DNA of 64,000 nucleotides, taken from NCBI GenBank assembly GCA_964500675.1, contig CAZCNY010000012.1:41377-105376 (forward strand). The letters are read 5' to 3'. Source of the stretch: CAMLJR01 sp964500675. GTDB taxonomy: Bacteria > Pseudomonadota > Gammaproteobacteria > Pseudomonadales > CAMLJR01. This document shows, piece after piece, positions 15,786 to 27,621 of the stretch (position 1 is its first letter; each line of letters opens with the position of its first letter). The translations under genes were made by a program, and so were the position numbers. The notes beneath the pieces were generated by a model. That model saw only the letters and a list, made by a program, of their open reading frames with translations, was not told the DNA's origin and made no database searches.

Positions 15786-16967
15786 TTAACGTCCCGGTAG
15801 ATCGTAGAAAGTTTTCCTGACGATGGTTTCGAGTGGATAATGTTTCAGGATTTTGACCACTTTCTCGCTGGCGCCACCCTCTCCGTAGGGATTGCACACC
15901 GCGTACAAACTCGACTGAAACTCGTCTGAATATAGTCGTTCCAACGCGGCCGCAATACGCGATCGGGTCGGCTCGCAGTCAATGACGCTGGCTGCCCGCA
16001 GGCGCCCGCGCTGGCGCTCGCCGATGTTGATCGTGCCTTTGCGGAAACTCGGCGCTTCGAGCAAACCGCTCGAAGAATTGCCCACCACGGCATCCACTTG
16101 AGCGAGGCACGAGAAATAATGCTGCTGGCCCAGCGATGCATACGCATGGGCATTCGGGTGCCGCGCCGCAAATTGCTCGACGAGTTTGATCAAGGCCCGG
16201 CCGCCGGTATCGGCATTCGGCAACGTGAAGATGAGTTGCGTGTCTTTTAGTTCGGCTAGCGCGGCCAACAATTCCGCCATCTGCGTTTCGGCGGTCGCCG
16301 TCTCAAGTGTGACCGGGTGAAATGTAATGAGCAGATTTTTAGGACCGAGCCTGAAACCCAGCGCCGCTTCGAGTTCGCCTCGATTTAGCCGCGGTAAGCG
16401 CTGGATGCTGTCGACGCCAAGCCCTCCGACCAAAAACACGTGCGCTGGCTGCTCTCCCAACTGGATGACGCGCTGACGGTATTCTTCGGCAGCGACAAAA
16501 TGCAAATGCGACATCTTGGTAATCGAATGCCGCAGCGCCTCATCGAACGCACCCTCGGTCTTCTCTCCTCCATGCAGGTGGGCAACAGGTATGCGAGCGA
16601 CCAGGGCAGCCGCCACCGCCGAAAAAATCTCGAAGCGATCGCCGAGCACCACGATCAAATCGGGTTGTAAATCGCTCAGTGCATCCGCAAAACCAATCAG
16701 GCCCAGCCCCATCGATTTGGCGATGCCTGCTGACGTATCCGAGCTGATCAGGATTTCGACTTTGCGATCGATATGAAAACCATCTTGCTCGATCGCGCGG
16801 TAGGTGAGGCCGAATTCAGGCGACAGATGCATGCCGGTCGCGATGATCTGCAACGCCAGCTCTGGATCGTCTTTGAGACCTTGCATGACCCAGCGCAACA
16901 GACCGTACTCGGCGCGCGTGCCCGTGATCACGCAAATCTTGCGCGCATCCCCTGTTTCGAGGCTCAT
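15786..16967 (-). CDS. neuC: Hydrolysing NDP-sugar 2-epimerase (NeuC/LegG-like)
   Basis: A 393-residue enzyme of the UDP-GlcNAc 2-epimerase fold. Motifs include ITGTRAEYGLLRW at the N-terminus, VLGDRFEIFSAV, HLHGGEKTEGAFDE, TFHPVTLE and GNSSSGLLEAP with conserved Asp, Glu and His. LegG hydrolyses GDP-2,4-diacyl-amido-2,4,6-trideoxyglucose with C2 inversion to the free mannose-type sugar used by NeuB/LegI. Its start overlaps the NeuB stop by 4 bases. The role in the operon is clear; which nucleotide and acyl groups it accepts is inferred. Confidence 0.92.
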   Translation of the reverse strand: MSLETGDARKICVITGTRAEYGLLRWVMQGLKDDPELALQIIATGMHLSPEFGLTYRAIEQDGFHIDRKVEILISSDTSAGIAKSMGLGLIGFADALSDLQPDLIVVLGDRFEIFSAVAAALVARIPVAHLHGGEKTEGAFDEALRHSITKMSHLHFVAAEEYRQRVIQLGEQPAHVFLVGGLGVDSIQRLPRLNRGELEAALGFRLGPKNLLITFHPVTLETATAETQMAELLAALAELKDTQLIFTLPNADTGGRALIKLVEQFAARHPNAHAYASLGQQHYFSCLAQVDAVVGNSSSGLLEAPSFRKGTINIGERQRGRLRAASVIDCEPTRSRIAAALERLYSDEFQSSLYAVCNPYGEGGASEKVVKILKHYPLETIVRKTFYDLPGR

Positions 16968-17965
16968 AGCTCGATCAACTCATCCACCGCAAAATCGCGC
17001 GGCGCGCGTCGCCCAATAATTTCATCCCAGTGCATCGGCGAAATGCCGGTGCCGGGACGTTTCGCGGTAATATTTTCGACGCTGAAAATATCGCCCGCAT
17101 TTATTTTGCGATTGGCCACCAGCGATTTCCGCACAACGGCTTTATTTTTTTCTTCACTCGAAGCGGCGCGTTTAATGCCGTCGCCCAGTGCCGTTTCAAT
17201 ATTGCGAATCGCGGCCACCATGGTTTTGAGTTCTGCCGGTTCAAGACTGGCCCTGTGATCGGGGCCGGGCAGATTGCGATTCAGTGTGAAATGTTTTTCG
17301 ATAACTGTTGCACCCATCGCAACCGCCGCGATCGGCACTTCAATGCCCGGCGTGTGATCGGAATATCCAACGTTCACGCTAAAAGCGGTTTGAATGGTTT
17401 GCATGGCGCGCAAATTCACTTCGGCCATCGGTGTTGGATATTCGGTGGTGCAATGCAATATCGTTATGCGAGTACGCGGTGTTCCGGCGCATTCGAGCAC
17501 ATCGATAGCGGACTCGATTTCTCCCAGCGTCGCCATGCCCGTCGAAAGGATTATGCTTTTTCGCAGGCGGCCAATGTGGCGCAGGTACGGCAGGTTGGTG
17601 ATTTCTCCCGAAGGAATTTTGAAACGCTGCTGCCCCAGCGCCACTAATAAATCGACGCTTTCGATATCAAAGCCCGTGGAGAGAAATTCGATATTGCGCG
17701 CTTGGCAGTGCGCGATGAGCGCGCGGTGCATTTCAGCGCTGAGTTCCAAGCTGCGCAACATTGCATACTGCGATTCATCGGCATTGGTATTCTGATTTTG
17801 GTAATCCGCTTTTGGAGCAGCGCGCGTAACAATGCGGTCGGCGGCGAAGGTCTGGAATTTGACGAGATCCGCGCCGACCTCGGCGGCGACATCGACCAAC
17901 TGTTTGGCCATTGCGAGGTCGCCATTATGGTTGACGCCGGCTTCGGCGATGATGAGGGTTTTCAT
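16964..17965 (-). CDS. neuB: Nonulosonic acid synthase (NeuB/LegI-like)
   Basis: A 333-residue TIM-barrel PEP-condensing enzyme. It opens with IIAEAGVNHNGDLAMAKQLV and has KFQTF, IPSGEITNLPYL, STGMATLGEI, HCTTEYP and GYSDHTPG, followed by a C-terminal SAF/antifreeze-like domain (KINAGDIFSVENITAKRPG). It condenses the N-acyl-mannosamine-type sugar with PEP to the 9-carbon acid. The context of legB/legC argues for a legionaminic-type 5,7-diamino acid rather than sialic acid. It is coupled by 4-base overlaps with both neighbours. Confidence 0.94.
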   Translation of the reverse strand: MKTLIIAEAGVNHNGDLAMAKQLVDVAAEVGADLVKFQTFAADRIVTRAAPKADYQNQNTNADESQYAMLRSLELSAEMHRALIAHCQARNIEFLSTGFDIESVDLLVALGQQRFKIPSGEITNLPYLRHIGRLRKSIILSTGMATLGEIESAIDVLECAGTPRTRITILHCTTEYPTPMAEVNLRAMQTIQTAFSVNVGYSDHTPGIEVPIAAVAMGATVIEKHFTLNRNLPGPDHRASLEPAELKTMVAAIRNIETALGDGIKRAASSEEKNKAVVRKSLVANRKINAGDIFSVENITAKRPGTGISPMHWDEIIGRRAPRDFAVDELIEL

Positions 17966-18855
17966 TGCAGTCGATCACCTATCCGCAGCTTTGTGTAACC
18001 ACTCCACTCGGTGACTTTGATGTAGCTATCCGAGGTCTTGACGTAAAAAGCATCAGCCTCGATACCGATGACAGCGCCCGGAATATTTTTATAAGCAGGC
18101 GCGTTCGGAAGATATTCGACTTTGTTGATTTTAATTTCGTTGTCGCCGAAGAATGTTCGGGCTTCCGGACCCGGACGGCAAATCGCGCGCACAAAATTGA
18201 AAACGTCGCGAGAGTTTTGCTTCCAATCGAGATGTTCGTCACCCTCGCGTCGCGCGGAACAATAAAACCCTAGCGGATGAATACTGTTTTGGGAAATCGG
18301 CTTCGCTTCGCCGCGCTGAATCGTTTTGATCGCATCGTAAAGATTGTGCGCGCAGCCTGCGTAGGCGCGCTCAAGCAGCGTTGCGTAATTGTCGGCGTCA
18401 GTGATCGGATAGCAGCGTTGCAGAATCACATCGCCGGTATCGATGCCTTCATCGACATAATGAACGGTAATTCCAAACTCTGTTTCATCGTTGATCAGTG
18501 CCCAGTTCAAAATATTGCGGCCGCGATAAAACGGCAGCTTTCCCGCATGGCAATTAATTGTTTTGAGCGGAGGCAAATTCAGTAGTTCGCGACCGAAAAT
18601 TTGATTGAAAGACATCGAGACAAACAGATCGCACGCGTAAGTCTTTATCAGGTCCAAAAATTCGGTCGAGTTGATTTTCGGGTGTGTGATGAAATCGAGT
18701 CCGACTTCATCGGCTTTGGTTTTCAGAACCGGATCAGGCGCGTCGTTGCGCGCGCAGACAAAACGAATTTGCAGCGTTTCGTCCAACAGCAATTTATCTA
18801 ACGCCTGATGGGACCACGGCCCATCCGCAAAGTAGCCAATTCTCAGTGCGTTCAT
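17962..18855 (-). CDS. Formyltransferase-fold enzyme, probable amino-sugar N-formyltransferase
   Basis: A 297-residue protein with the formyltransferase fold. The catalytic triad is visible as Asn101, His103 (NCHAGKLPFYRGRN) and Asp139 (GIDTGDVI), with the same spacing as in methionyl-tRNA formyltransferase. The remainder is not the tRNA-binding domain arrangement of Fmt, and it sits between neuB and legC with 4-base overlaps on both sides. Such enzymes use N10-formyl-tetrahydrofolate to formylate 4-amino sugars. Because no LegH-type acetyltransferase is present in the operon, it most likely N-formylates the 4-amino sugar intermediate (C7 of the final acid). The specific reaction is inference. 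Confidence 0.82.
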   Translation of the reverse strand: MNALRIGYFADGPWSHQALDKLLLDETLQIRFVCARNDAPDPVLKTKADEVGLDFITHPKINSTEFLDLIKTYACDLFVSMSFNQIFGRELLNLPPLKTINCHAGKLPFYRGRNILNWALINDETEFGITVHYVDEGIDTGDVILQRCYPITDADNYATLLERAYAGCAHNLYDAIKTIQRGEAKPISQNSIHPLGFYCSARREGDEHLDWKQNSRDVFNFVRAICRPGPEARTFFGDNEIKINKVEYLPNAPAYKNIPGAVIGIEADAFYVKTSDSYIKVTEWSGYTKLRIGDRLQ

Positions 18856-20036
18856 ATCAAGCCGGAGCTACTCGGAATATTGATCAAACGCTGCGATAGC
18901 GATTGCGCACATGACAGATCCATACGCGGACAATCCTCAAATGGTGTTAATTCATGCAACAAAGTCCACGCCGGACGCGTCATTAATCCCGCAGCATTCG
19001 TCGCCTTTAATACGACATCGCGCTGATCGGTCTGCGCCGCATCAAGTAACAGTGTCTGCAACCAGTAATTGCTTTGACAGTGTTCGGGTTCGGTTACCAG
19101 TCGAAAACCAGTTAGTGGCGCAAATGCGGTTTGGTAGCGCCGAAACAACGCTCTCTTCGCAGCGAGTTTGGCGGATAACTGCTCCAATTGCGCGCATCCT
19201 AAAGCGGCGTTCAAATTCGGCATGCGATAGTTATAGCCGATTTCATCGTGCCGGTATTTCCAGGCGTGCGGCAATTTCGCGGTTGTAGTCAGATGTTTAG
19301 CGCGGCGCGCAAGCTCTGCGTCATTCGTTAACATCGCGCCGCCACCGCCCGTGGTGATGGTTTTGTTGCCATTGAAGCTGACGATGCCCATCGTGCCGAA
19401 TGTGCCGGTGTGCTGGCCGCGGTAATAGCTGCCCAGCGCTTCGGCCGCATCTTCGATTACTACCAAATTGAAATCATTCGCCACCGCTAACAGTCCCGCG
19501 AGATCGACTGGATGACCGAAGGTATGCATGGGAACCACGGCGCGAATAATTCGGCCGGTCTTGCGATTGACGCATTGATTGCCGCGTTGTTCGGTATGTT
19601 CTCTCAAGGTGTCGTGTAATTTCGCTGCATCGATCCCGAGCGTGCGATATTCGCTATCGACGAAATGCGGCACCGCGCCGCAATACGCAACGGCATTGGC
19701 CGTGGCGACAAATGTCAGCGCGGGAACCAGTACTTCATCACCGCGCGTAACCCCCGCCAACTTCAAAGCGATATGCAAAGCCGCTGTGCCGTTGACCATC
19801 GCAACTGCGTGCTTGGCCCCTGTGTAATTTGCGAGATCCGCTTCGAAGCGATCGACAAATTTGCCGACTGACGAAACAAACGTCGAATCGAGACATTCTT
19901 TGAGATACAGCCACTCGTTGCCGCCAAAGCTGGGTTCGTGCAGCGGCACCGGTCCGGTGCCGACCACGGCGCGAATCGCGGCAATAATTGGATCGGCGAG
20001 TCGAGGCTGCGCGTTCACAGGCTGCTGCCTATTCAC
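18852..20036 (-). CDS. legC: LegC-family sugar aminotransferase
   Basis: A 394-residue DegT/DnrJ/EryC1 PLP enzyme. Motifs are SSVGKFVDRFE near the N-terminus, AMVNGTAALHIAL for PLP phosphate, VIEDAAEALGS with the PLP-ring Asp, and SFNGNKTITTGGGGAM with the Schiff-base Lys. It aminates C4 of the 4-keto-6-deoxy sugar made by LegB. The sequence matches the LegC subgroup (PLHEPSFGGNEWLYL start) rather than PseC. Overlaps of 4 bases with the formyltransferase and legB genes show translational coupling. Confidence 0.92.
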   Translation of the reverse strand: MNRQQPVNAQPRLADPIIAAIRAVVGTGPVPLHEPSFGGNEWLYLKECLDSTFVSSVGKFVDRFEADLANYTGAKHAVAMVNGTAALHIALKLAGVTRGDEVLVPALTFVATANAVAYCGAVPHFVDSEYRTLGIDAAKLHDTLREHTEQRGNQCVNRKTGRIIRAVVPMHTFGHPVDLAGLLAVANDFNLVVIEDAAEALGSYYRGQHTGTFGTMGIVSFNGNKTITTGGGGAMLTNDAELARRAKHLTTTAKLPHAWKYRHDEIGYNYRMPNLNAALGCAQLEQLSAKLAAKRALFRRYQTAFAPLTGFRLVTEPEHCQSNYWLQTLLLDAAQTDQRDVVLKATNAAGLMTRPAWTLLHELTPFEDCPRMDLSCAQSLSQRLINIPSSSGLI

Positions 20037-21078
20037 AGGTTATAGATATCGGCTTTGTAGCCGCGCACATTTTCGGGTTGCGAAAACCATTGCGCGGTTT
20101 CAACCAAGCCGCGCTTGAATCCCTCGCGTCCTCCGTAATTCGGTTTCCAGCCAAACAATTGCAGAGCTTTGGTATTGGCGGCGCACAAACGTTCCACTTC
20201 GGAATTTTCCGGGCGCAGGCGCGCTTCGTCCGTGACGATTTCGATTTCGGCGCTCATGACCTCGGCAATTAATTTCGCGGTATCGCCGATCGATATTTCA
20301 AAATTGCTGCCGAGGTTGATCACTTCACCCGCGCCGCGATCGGAATTCAGCGCCGCGAGAAATCCGGCAACGGTGTCCTGCACGAAATTGAAATCTCGCG
20401 TCGGCGATACCGCGCCTAATTGTATTTTGCGTTGGCCGTTGGCGATTTGCGTAATGATGGTCGGGATCACAGCGCGCGCCGATTGCCGCGGACCGTAAGT
20501 GTTGAACGGTCGTGCGATGACAACCGGCAAGCCGAACGACGCGTAAAACGCATACGCCAACTGATCCGCCGCGATCTTGGTGGCAGAGTAGGGCGACTGG
20601 CCCTGCAGCGGATGGTCTTCCGTGATCGGCACAAAACGCGCCGTGCCGTAAACCTCGCTGGTGGAGGTGTGAATTATTCGCTGCACACCCAACTCGCGCG
20701 CGGCCTGCAGCACATTGAGTGTGCCTTTGACGTTGGTGTCCACGTAGGTGTCGGGCGAATGATATGAATACGGAATTGCGATCAACGCGGCGAGATGCAG
20801 CACGGCGTCGCAGCCTTGCATCGCTGTCTTTACGCCATGCGGATCGCGGATGTCGCCGCTGCATACTTCGAATTTTCCTTTGACGTCCGGGTCGCAGTGA
20901 TCGAGCCATCCCCAACCGTTAAAGGAGTTGTAGAGCACGAAGGCGCGCACGTTGTAACCGGCGCGCACCAATGCTTCAGTGAGATGAGAGCCGATGAAGC
21001 CATCCGCGCCGGTAACAAGAACGCGCGAAAATGGCTGTCTGTTTTGTTCCCCTGCGGCGACCTGGTTACTGGCTGGCA

Positions 21079-21082
<4 letters not shown>
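20033..21082 (-). CDS. legB: NAD-dependent 4,6-dehydratase (LegB-like)
   Basis: A 349-residue extended SDR. The Rossmann motif VTGADGFIGSHL is followed by NSFNGWGWLD, which is characteristic of LegB; then HLAALIAIPYSY, the STSEVYGT active-site strand and the catalytic YSATK. It dehydrates (GDP-)GlcNAc to the 4-keto-6-deoxy sugar, the first dedicated step of legionaminic acid synthesis. About 20 extra residues precede the Rossmann strand. It is coupled to legC and to the upstream TPR gene by 4-base overlaps. Confidence 0.93.
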
Positions 21083-22896
<1,814 letters not shown>

Positions 22897-22919
22897 CTAT
22901 GGCATTACGGTTCGCATGC

Positions 22920-22948
22920 AAGATAATTTATCCTGAATTATTCAGCAA
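22920..22948 (-). promoter_or_regulatory. Possible promoter of the nonulosonic acid operon
   Basis: On the minus strand TTGCTG (22948-22943) and TATCTT (22925-22920) are 17 bases apart, with the expected start ~17 bases before the ATG at 22896. The match is moderate. The alternative is read-through from the strong tRNA-Leu promoter; no terminator hairpin was seen between the tRNA and the operon. Confidence 0.35.
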
Positions 22949-23101
22949 GAAAGGCAAAAACACGCCGAGATCATCCGGTTCGACCCATTGCAGCCGTTGG
23001 CACAAATCGCGTTCGTTTCTCTGCAAAACAGACAAACCGATTGCCGAAATTATCAGTCAGCTGACAAGCGTGTTAAAAAGAAAGTGCATAGAAATGATAA
23101 A

Positions 23102-23188
23102 TGGTGCCCGGGGACGGACTCGAACCGTCATGATGTCACCATCGGTGGATTTTGAATCCACTGCGTCTACCGATTTCGCCACCCGGGC
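23102..23188 (-). tRNA. tRNA-Leu (anticodon CAA)
   Basis: The reverse complement begins GCCCGGGTGGCGAAATCGG, has the anticodon arm GTGGA-TTCAAAA-TCCAC with anticodon CAA, a long variable arm (GATGGTGACATC), a T arm GGTTCGAGTCC and an encoded 3' CCA. Acceptor strands GCCCGGG and CCCGGGC pair perfectly. Its 87-base length and class II variable arm confirm a leucine tRNA reading UUG. Confidence 0.97.
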
Positions 23189-23211
23189 AGGCGGGGATTT
23201 GCGGAGGCGCG

Positions 23212-23239
23212 ATTATAACAACGGCCTCGATTTGGTCAA
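23212..23239 (-). promoter_or_regulatory. Strong sigma-70 promoter of tRNA-Leu
   Basis: On the minus strand TTGACC (23239-23234) and TATAAT (23217-23212) are 16 bases apart, placing the start about 17 bases before the mature tRNA 5' end. Confidence 0.8.
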
Positions 23240-23392
23240 TCAAATTGCCGCGCACAACCGGATTTCGATGAATTCTTGCGCAGGTCTGGCGAGCTTTTCG
23301 GCTTTCCTATACCCTTGCGGCCTCCTTAATACAACGCACTTCAATACAGCGCACTTCGCCGTGTGCCTGATCATTGATGAACTGTCTTTCCG

Positions 23393-24465
23393 ATGAAACT
23401 GGCCGATTTTCACTACGAGCTGCCTGATGAGCTGATCGCGCGTCATCCCGCTGCCGAACGCACGGGCAGTCGTTTGCTTGTGCTTGATGGCAAAGGCGGC
23501 CCGCTTGCGCATCGACAGTTCGTCGACTTGATTGAGTATTTGCGCCCGGAAGATTTGCTCGTGTTCAACAACACGCGCGTTGTCCCTGCGCGCTTGTTCG
23601 GTATGAAGGAGAGCGGAGGCCGCATTGAGATTTTGATCGAGCGTCTGCTCGATGCGCGACTGGCGCGGGCTCATATCCGCGCGAATAGGGCGCTCAAGCC
23701 ACAAAGCAAAATTATGCTGACGAAAACCGAAGGCAGCGAGCCGACAGCAAGCGCTGTCACGGTAATCGCGAAAGACAATGATTTGTACACTATCGCGTTT
23801 GAACGCGATGCGTTGGAATTGCTCAACGATCTCGGTCACATGCCGCTGCCGCCGTATATCGACCGCGAAGATACGCTGAGCGATCGTGAGCGCTATCAAA
23901 CGGTATACGCACAGCGCGAAGGTGCCGTTGCGGCACCGACTGCGGGATTGCATTTCAGCGAGGCGTATTTGCAGCGCTGTCGCGATCTGGGTGTTGAATT
24001 TGGTTATGTGACGTTGCACGTCGGTGCGGGCACGTTTCAACCAGTGCGAGTGGAAAATATTACTGAGCATCGCATGCATGCTGAATACATTGAAGTTGAT
24101 GCGGTGTTATGCGAGCAAGTTGCAGCGACGCGCGCGCGCGGTGGTCGCGTGGTCGCGATCGGCACGACGAGTGTGCGCGCGCTCGAAAGCGCATCGAGTT
24201 CGGGAGAACTCGCCCCCTACCGCGGCGATACGCAGATTTTTATTTATCCCGGTTATCATTTTCGCGCGGTCGATATGTTGCTGACCAATTTTCATTTGCC
24301 GGAATCGACATTGTTGATGTTGGTGAGCGCGTTTGCCGGTAGGGAAAATGTGCTAGCTGCCTATCGCGAGGCCGTTGCGCAGCGCTATCGTTTTTTTAGT
24401 TACGGCGATGCGATGCTTATTTTTCCAAATAAGGAGGAAGTTAGGGTGAGGGGAAAGAAAGCTCA

Positions 24466-24469
<4 letters not shown>
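23393..24469 (+). CDS. queA: S-adenosylmethionine:tRNA ribosyltransferase-isomerase
   Basis: A 358-residue QueA that adds the ribosyl part of SAM to preQ1 at the wobble position in queuosine synthesis. It is full length from MKLADFHYELPDELIARHPA. Motifs include DLLVFNNTRVVPARLFG, EGAVAAPTAGLHFSE, HVGAGTFQPVR and the C-terminal LTNFHLPESTLLMLVSAFAG. Its stop overlaps the start of tgt by 4 bases, the classic queA-tgt pair. Confidence 0.97.
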
Positions 24470-25587
<1,118 letters not shown>

Positions 25588-25590
25588 CCC

Positions 25591-25902
25591 GTGTATAAAT
25601 TGTGTGTTTATGTGCCGGTCTCGCATTTAGAGCAGGTAAAACAGGCATTGTTCGATGCGGGTGCGGGACGCATCGGCGATTACGATAGCTGCTGCTGGCA
25701 GGTTGCAGGGCAGGGACAGTTTCGCCCGCTTGCAGGTGCCGATCCCTTTATCGGTTCGTCGGGTGACGTTGAAACGGTTACAGAATACAAGGTGGAATTG
25801 GTTTGCGGCGACGCACTGATCGTCGCCGCGGTGGCGGCATTAAAGCAGTCGCATCCGTATGAAGAACCCGCGTATCAAGTGTGGAAGCTCGAAAACGTTT
25901 GA
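25591..25902 (+). CDS. YqfO/NIF3-like small domain protein
   Basis: A 103-residue protein starting with GTG, 3 bases after the tgt stop. It matches the stand-alone CutA-like insertion domain of NIF3/YqfO proteins: KLCVYVPVSHLEQVKQALFDAGAGRIGDYDSC, then an acidic core ending in HPYEEPAYQVWKLE. Such small proteins form trimeric alpha/beta folds; their role is unknown. Spacing suggests co-transcription with queA-tgt. Confidence 0.88.
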   Translation: MYKLCVYVPVSHLEQVKQALFDAGAGRIGDYDSCCWQVAGQGQFRPLAGADPFIGSSGDVETVTEYKVELVCGDALIVAAVAALKQSHPYEEPAYQVWKLENV

Positions 25903-25909
25903 GCGCTAA

Positions 25910-26260
25910 TTATTGCGCATTGCCATCGGTTAATTCCGTTCTTGGGCGAAACGGAATGATGCGGGCGCTCTCTTGTTGTGCAATCGGTTCGTCCGGGCCA
26001 TCGCAGAGTGTGCGCTGCAATTGGTCGAGTGTATCGTGCATCATCGACGACACGGCTAGGCACGCGGCGATCGGATTGCGCGCCAATTTGACGCGCGCGT
26101 TGATTTGAAATTGCAGGCCGCGCAAACGCTGGCGAGATTCCGCAGGTGAGCGCGCAATCAGCATTTCAGTTAATGCATTGCGCAGTAACTCAAGACGATC
26201 CGGATCGTGCTCCGCCAAATAACGCAGCGTATCGAAACCCGGTAATTCAACTCTAACCAC
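25910..26260 (-). CDS. DUF3135 family protein
   Basis: A 116-residue cytosolic protein. The family signature is visible: LPGFDTLRYLAEHDPDRLELLRNAL, then RQRLRGLQFQINARVKLARNPIAACLAVSSMMHDTLDQL. It is mostly helical and its function is unknown. It is convergent with the YqfO-like gene (7 bases apart). Confidence 0.82.
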   Translation of the reverse strand: MVRVELPGFDTLRYLAEHDPDRLELLRNALTEMLIARSPAESRQRLRGLQFQINARVKLARNPIAACLAVSSMMHDTLDQLQRTLCDGPDEPIAQQESARIIPFRPRTELTDGNAQ

Positions 26261-26446
26261 GTTAGGCCCTCCCGTCCCACCGTTCGGGACACCGCCCTTG
26301 GCGTTGGGACATCAGCACGGCAGGGAAAACTCTGCGCACGTCCGTGTTCGATCAGTTGCAAATATCATAACGATGTTCCTAGAGTCAGCATGCCGGTATA
26401 TTGTTGCTCTCGCAATTACCGTCCGTCGCCTATTGAGGAACTGCTC

Positions 26447-27073
26447 ATGGCCAGCGCATTACTACCGCGCGTACAGAATGCGCTCGCACACTGTACCGAT
26501 CAGCAAAACCTATGCCCTCCTGCCGACGCGCGCAGACATGCGGCAGTGCTGCTGGCGTTGACCGATGAAGAATCGCCGCATCTGTTGATGATTCGGCGCG
26601 GTTTGAATTTGCCGACGCACCCGGGTGAAATCGCCTTCCCAGGCGGCAAGCGCGATGACGGCGACCGCGATGTGTTCGCGACGGCTTTGCGCGAAGCCTG
26701 GGAGGAGGTTGCTCTGCCAAGTGAAAGTGTTAGTTATGCCGGCACACTCGTCCCGCAGGTGAGCATAACGGATTTGTTTGTGACACCGATTGTCGGTGTG
26801 ATTCCGCCGCATCTACCGCTGCGCGCGCACCCGGGAGAGGTGTCGGAAATTCTCTACGTGCCGCTCAACTTTTTCGCCGACCCCAAAAATTTGCGCGCCG
26901 ATCGTATGCTCCGGGATGGAGATGCGCGTGTATCGGCGCGATTTCAATTTCAGCATTATACGATTTGGGGGCTCACTGGCCGATTTATCGTTCAGTTGGT
27001 TAATTGTTTATACAATACAGGCTTGGATATCGAGTTGCGCGCACAGCGCGCGTTAGCGGGGATTCGCCCATGA
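26447..27073 (+). CDS. Nudix hydrolase, CoA pyrophosphatase-like
   Basis: About 208 residues. The CoA-pyrophosphatase pattern LNLPTHPGEIAFPGGKRDDGD leads into the Nudix box TALREAWEEVALP, as in NudL/YeaB. It is expected to cleave CoA or acyl-CoA to phosphopantetheine and 3',5'-ADP. ATG at 26447 (MASALLPRVQNAL) is preferred to an in-frame ATG 57 bases upstream. Its stop overlaps the carbonic-anhydrase-like gene by 4 bases. Confidence 0.87.
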   Translation: MASALLPRVQNALAHCTDQQNLCPPADARRHAAVLLALTDEESPHLLMIRRGLNLPTHPGEIAFPGGKRDDGDRDVFATALREAWEEVALPSESVSYAGTLVPQVSITDLFVTPIVGVIPPHLPLRAHPGEVSEILYVPLNFFADPKNLRADRMLRDGDARVSARFQFQHYTIWGLTGRFIVQLVNCLYNTGLDIELRAQRALAGIRP

Positions 27074-27615
27074 TTTTCAGTTTGAACGAGCGCATTGTCG
27101 AGTTTGCGAGCGCGAATTATTTCGTGGCACCCAACGCAACCGTAATAGGTTCGGTGGTGATCGGCGACAATGTCAGTATTTGGTTCAACGCTGTTTTGCG
27201 CGGCGATAACGATGTGATCTCGATCGGCGATGATACCAATATTCAGGACGGTGCGGTGGTGCATGTCGATCCGGGCAAGCCGGTGAAAATCGGTCGCGGT
27301 GTGACGGTGGGGCATAAGGCCGTTATTCACGGCTGCACGATCGGCGACAACACGTTGATTGGTATCAACGCCGTGATTTTGAATAATGCGCAAATTGGCA
27401 ACAATTGCCTCATCGGTGCGAATGCGTTGATACCCGAGGGTAAAATTATTCCCGACGGTTCGCTGGTAGTGGGCGCGCCCGGTCGCGTGGTGCGGCAATT
27501 GACGGAAGAGCAAATTGCGCAGCTGAGAATATCGGCGGCGGGTTATGTCGAAAACGGCCGCCTTTTCCGTGCCGGGTTAAGGTGCGAAGGCGCGCAGCCC
27601 GATTCGCGCGGCTAA
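27070..27615 (+). CDS. Gamma-carbonic anhydrase family protein (YrdA/PaaY-like)
   Basis: A 181-residue left-handed beta-helix (hexapeptide repeat) protein. The metal-binding region shows VVHVDPGKP and VTVGHKAVIHGCTIGDN with three candidate His ligands; the C-terminus is the usual helix. ATG at 27070 gives an ATGA overlap with the CoA-pyrophosphatase gene; a longer in-frame start at 27004 lies inside that gene. The enzymatic activity of this subgroup is often weak or redox-dependent. Confidence 0.9.
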   Translation: MIFSLNERIVEFASANYFVAPNATVIGSVVIGDNVSIWFNAVLRGDNDVISIGDDTNIQDGAVVHVDPGKPVKIGRGVTVGHKAVIHGCTIGDNTLIGINAVILNNAQIGNNCLIGANALIPEGKIIPDGSLVVGAPGRVVRQLTEEQIAQLRISAAGYVENGRLFRAGLRCEGAQPDSRG

Positions 27616-27621
27616 CCGCTT

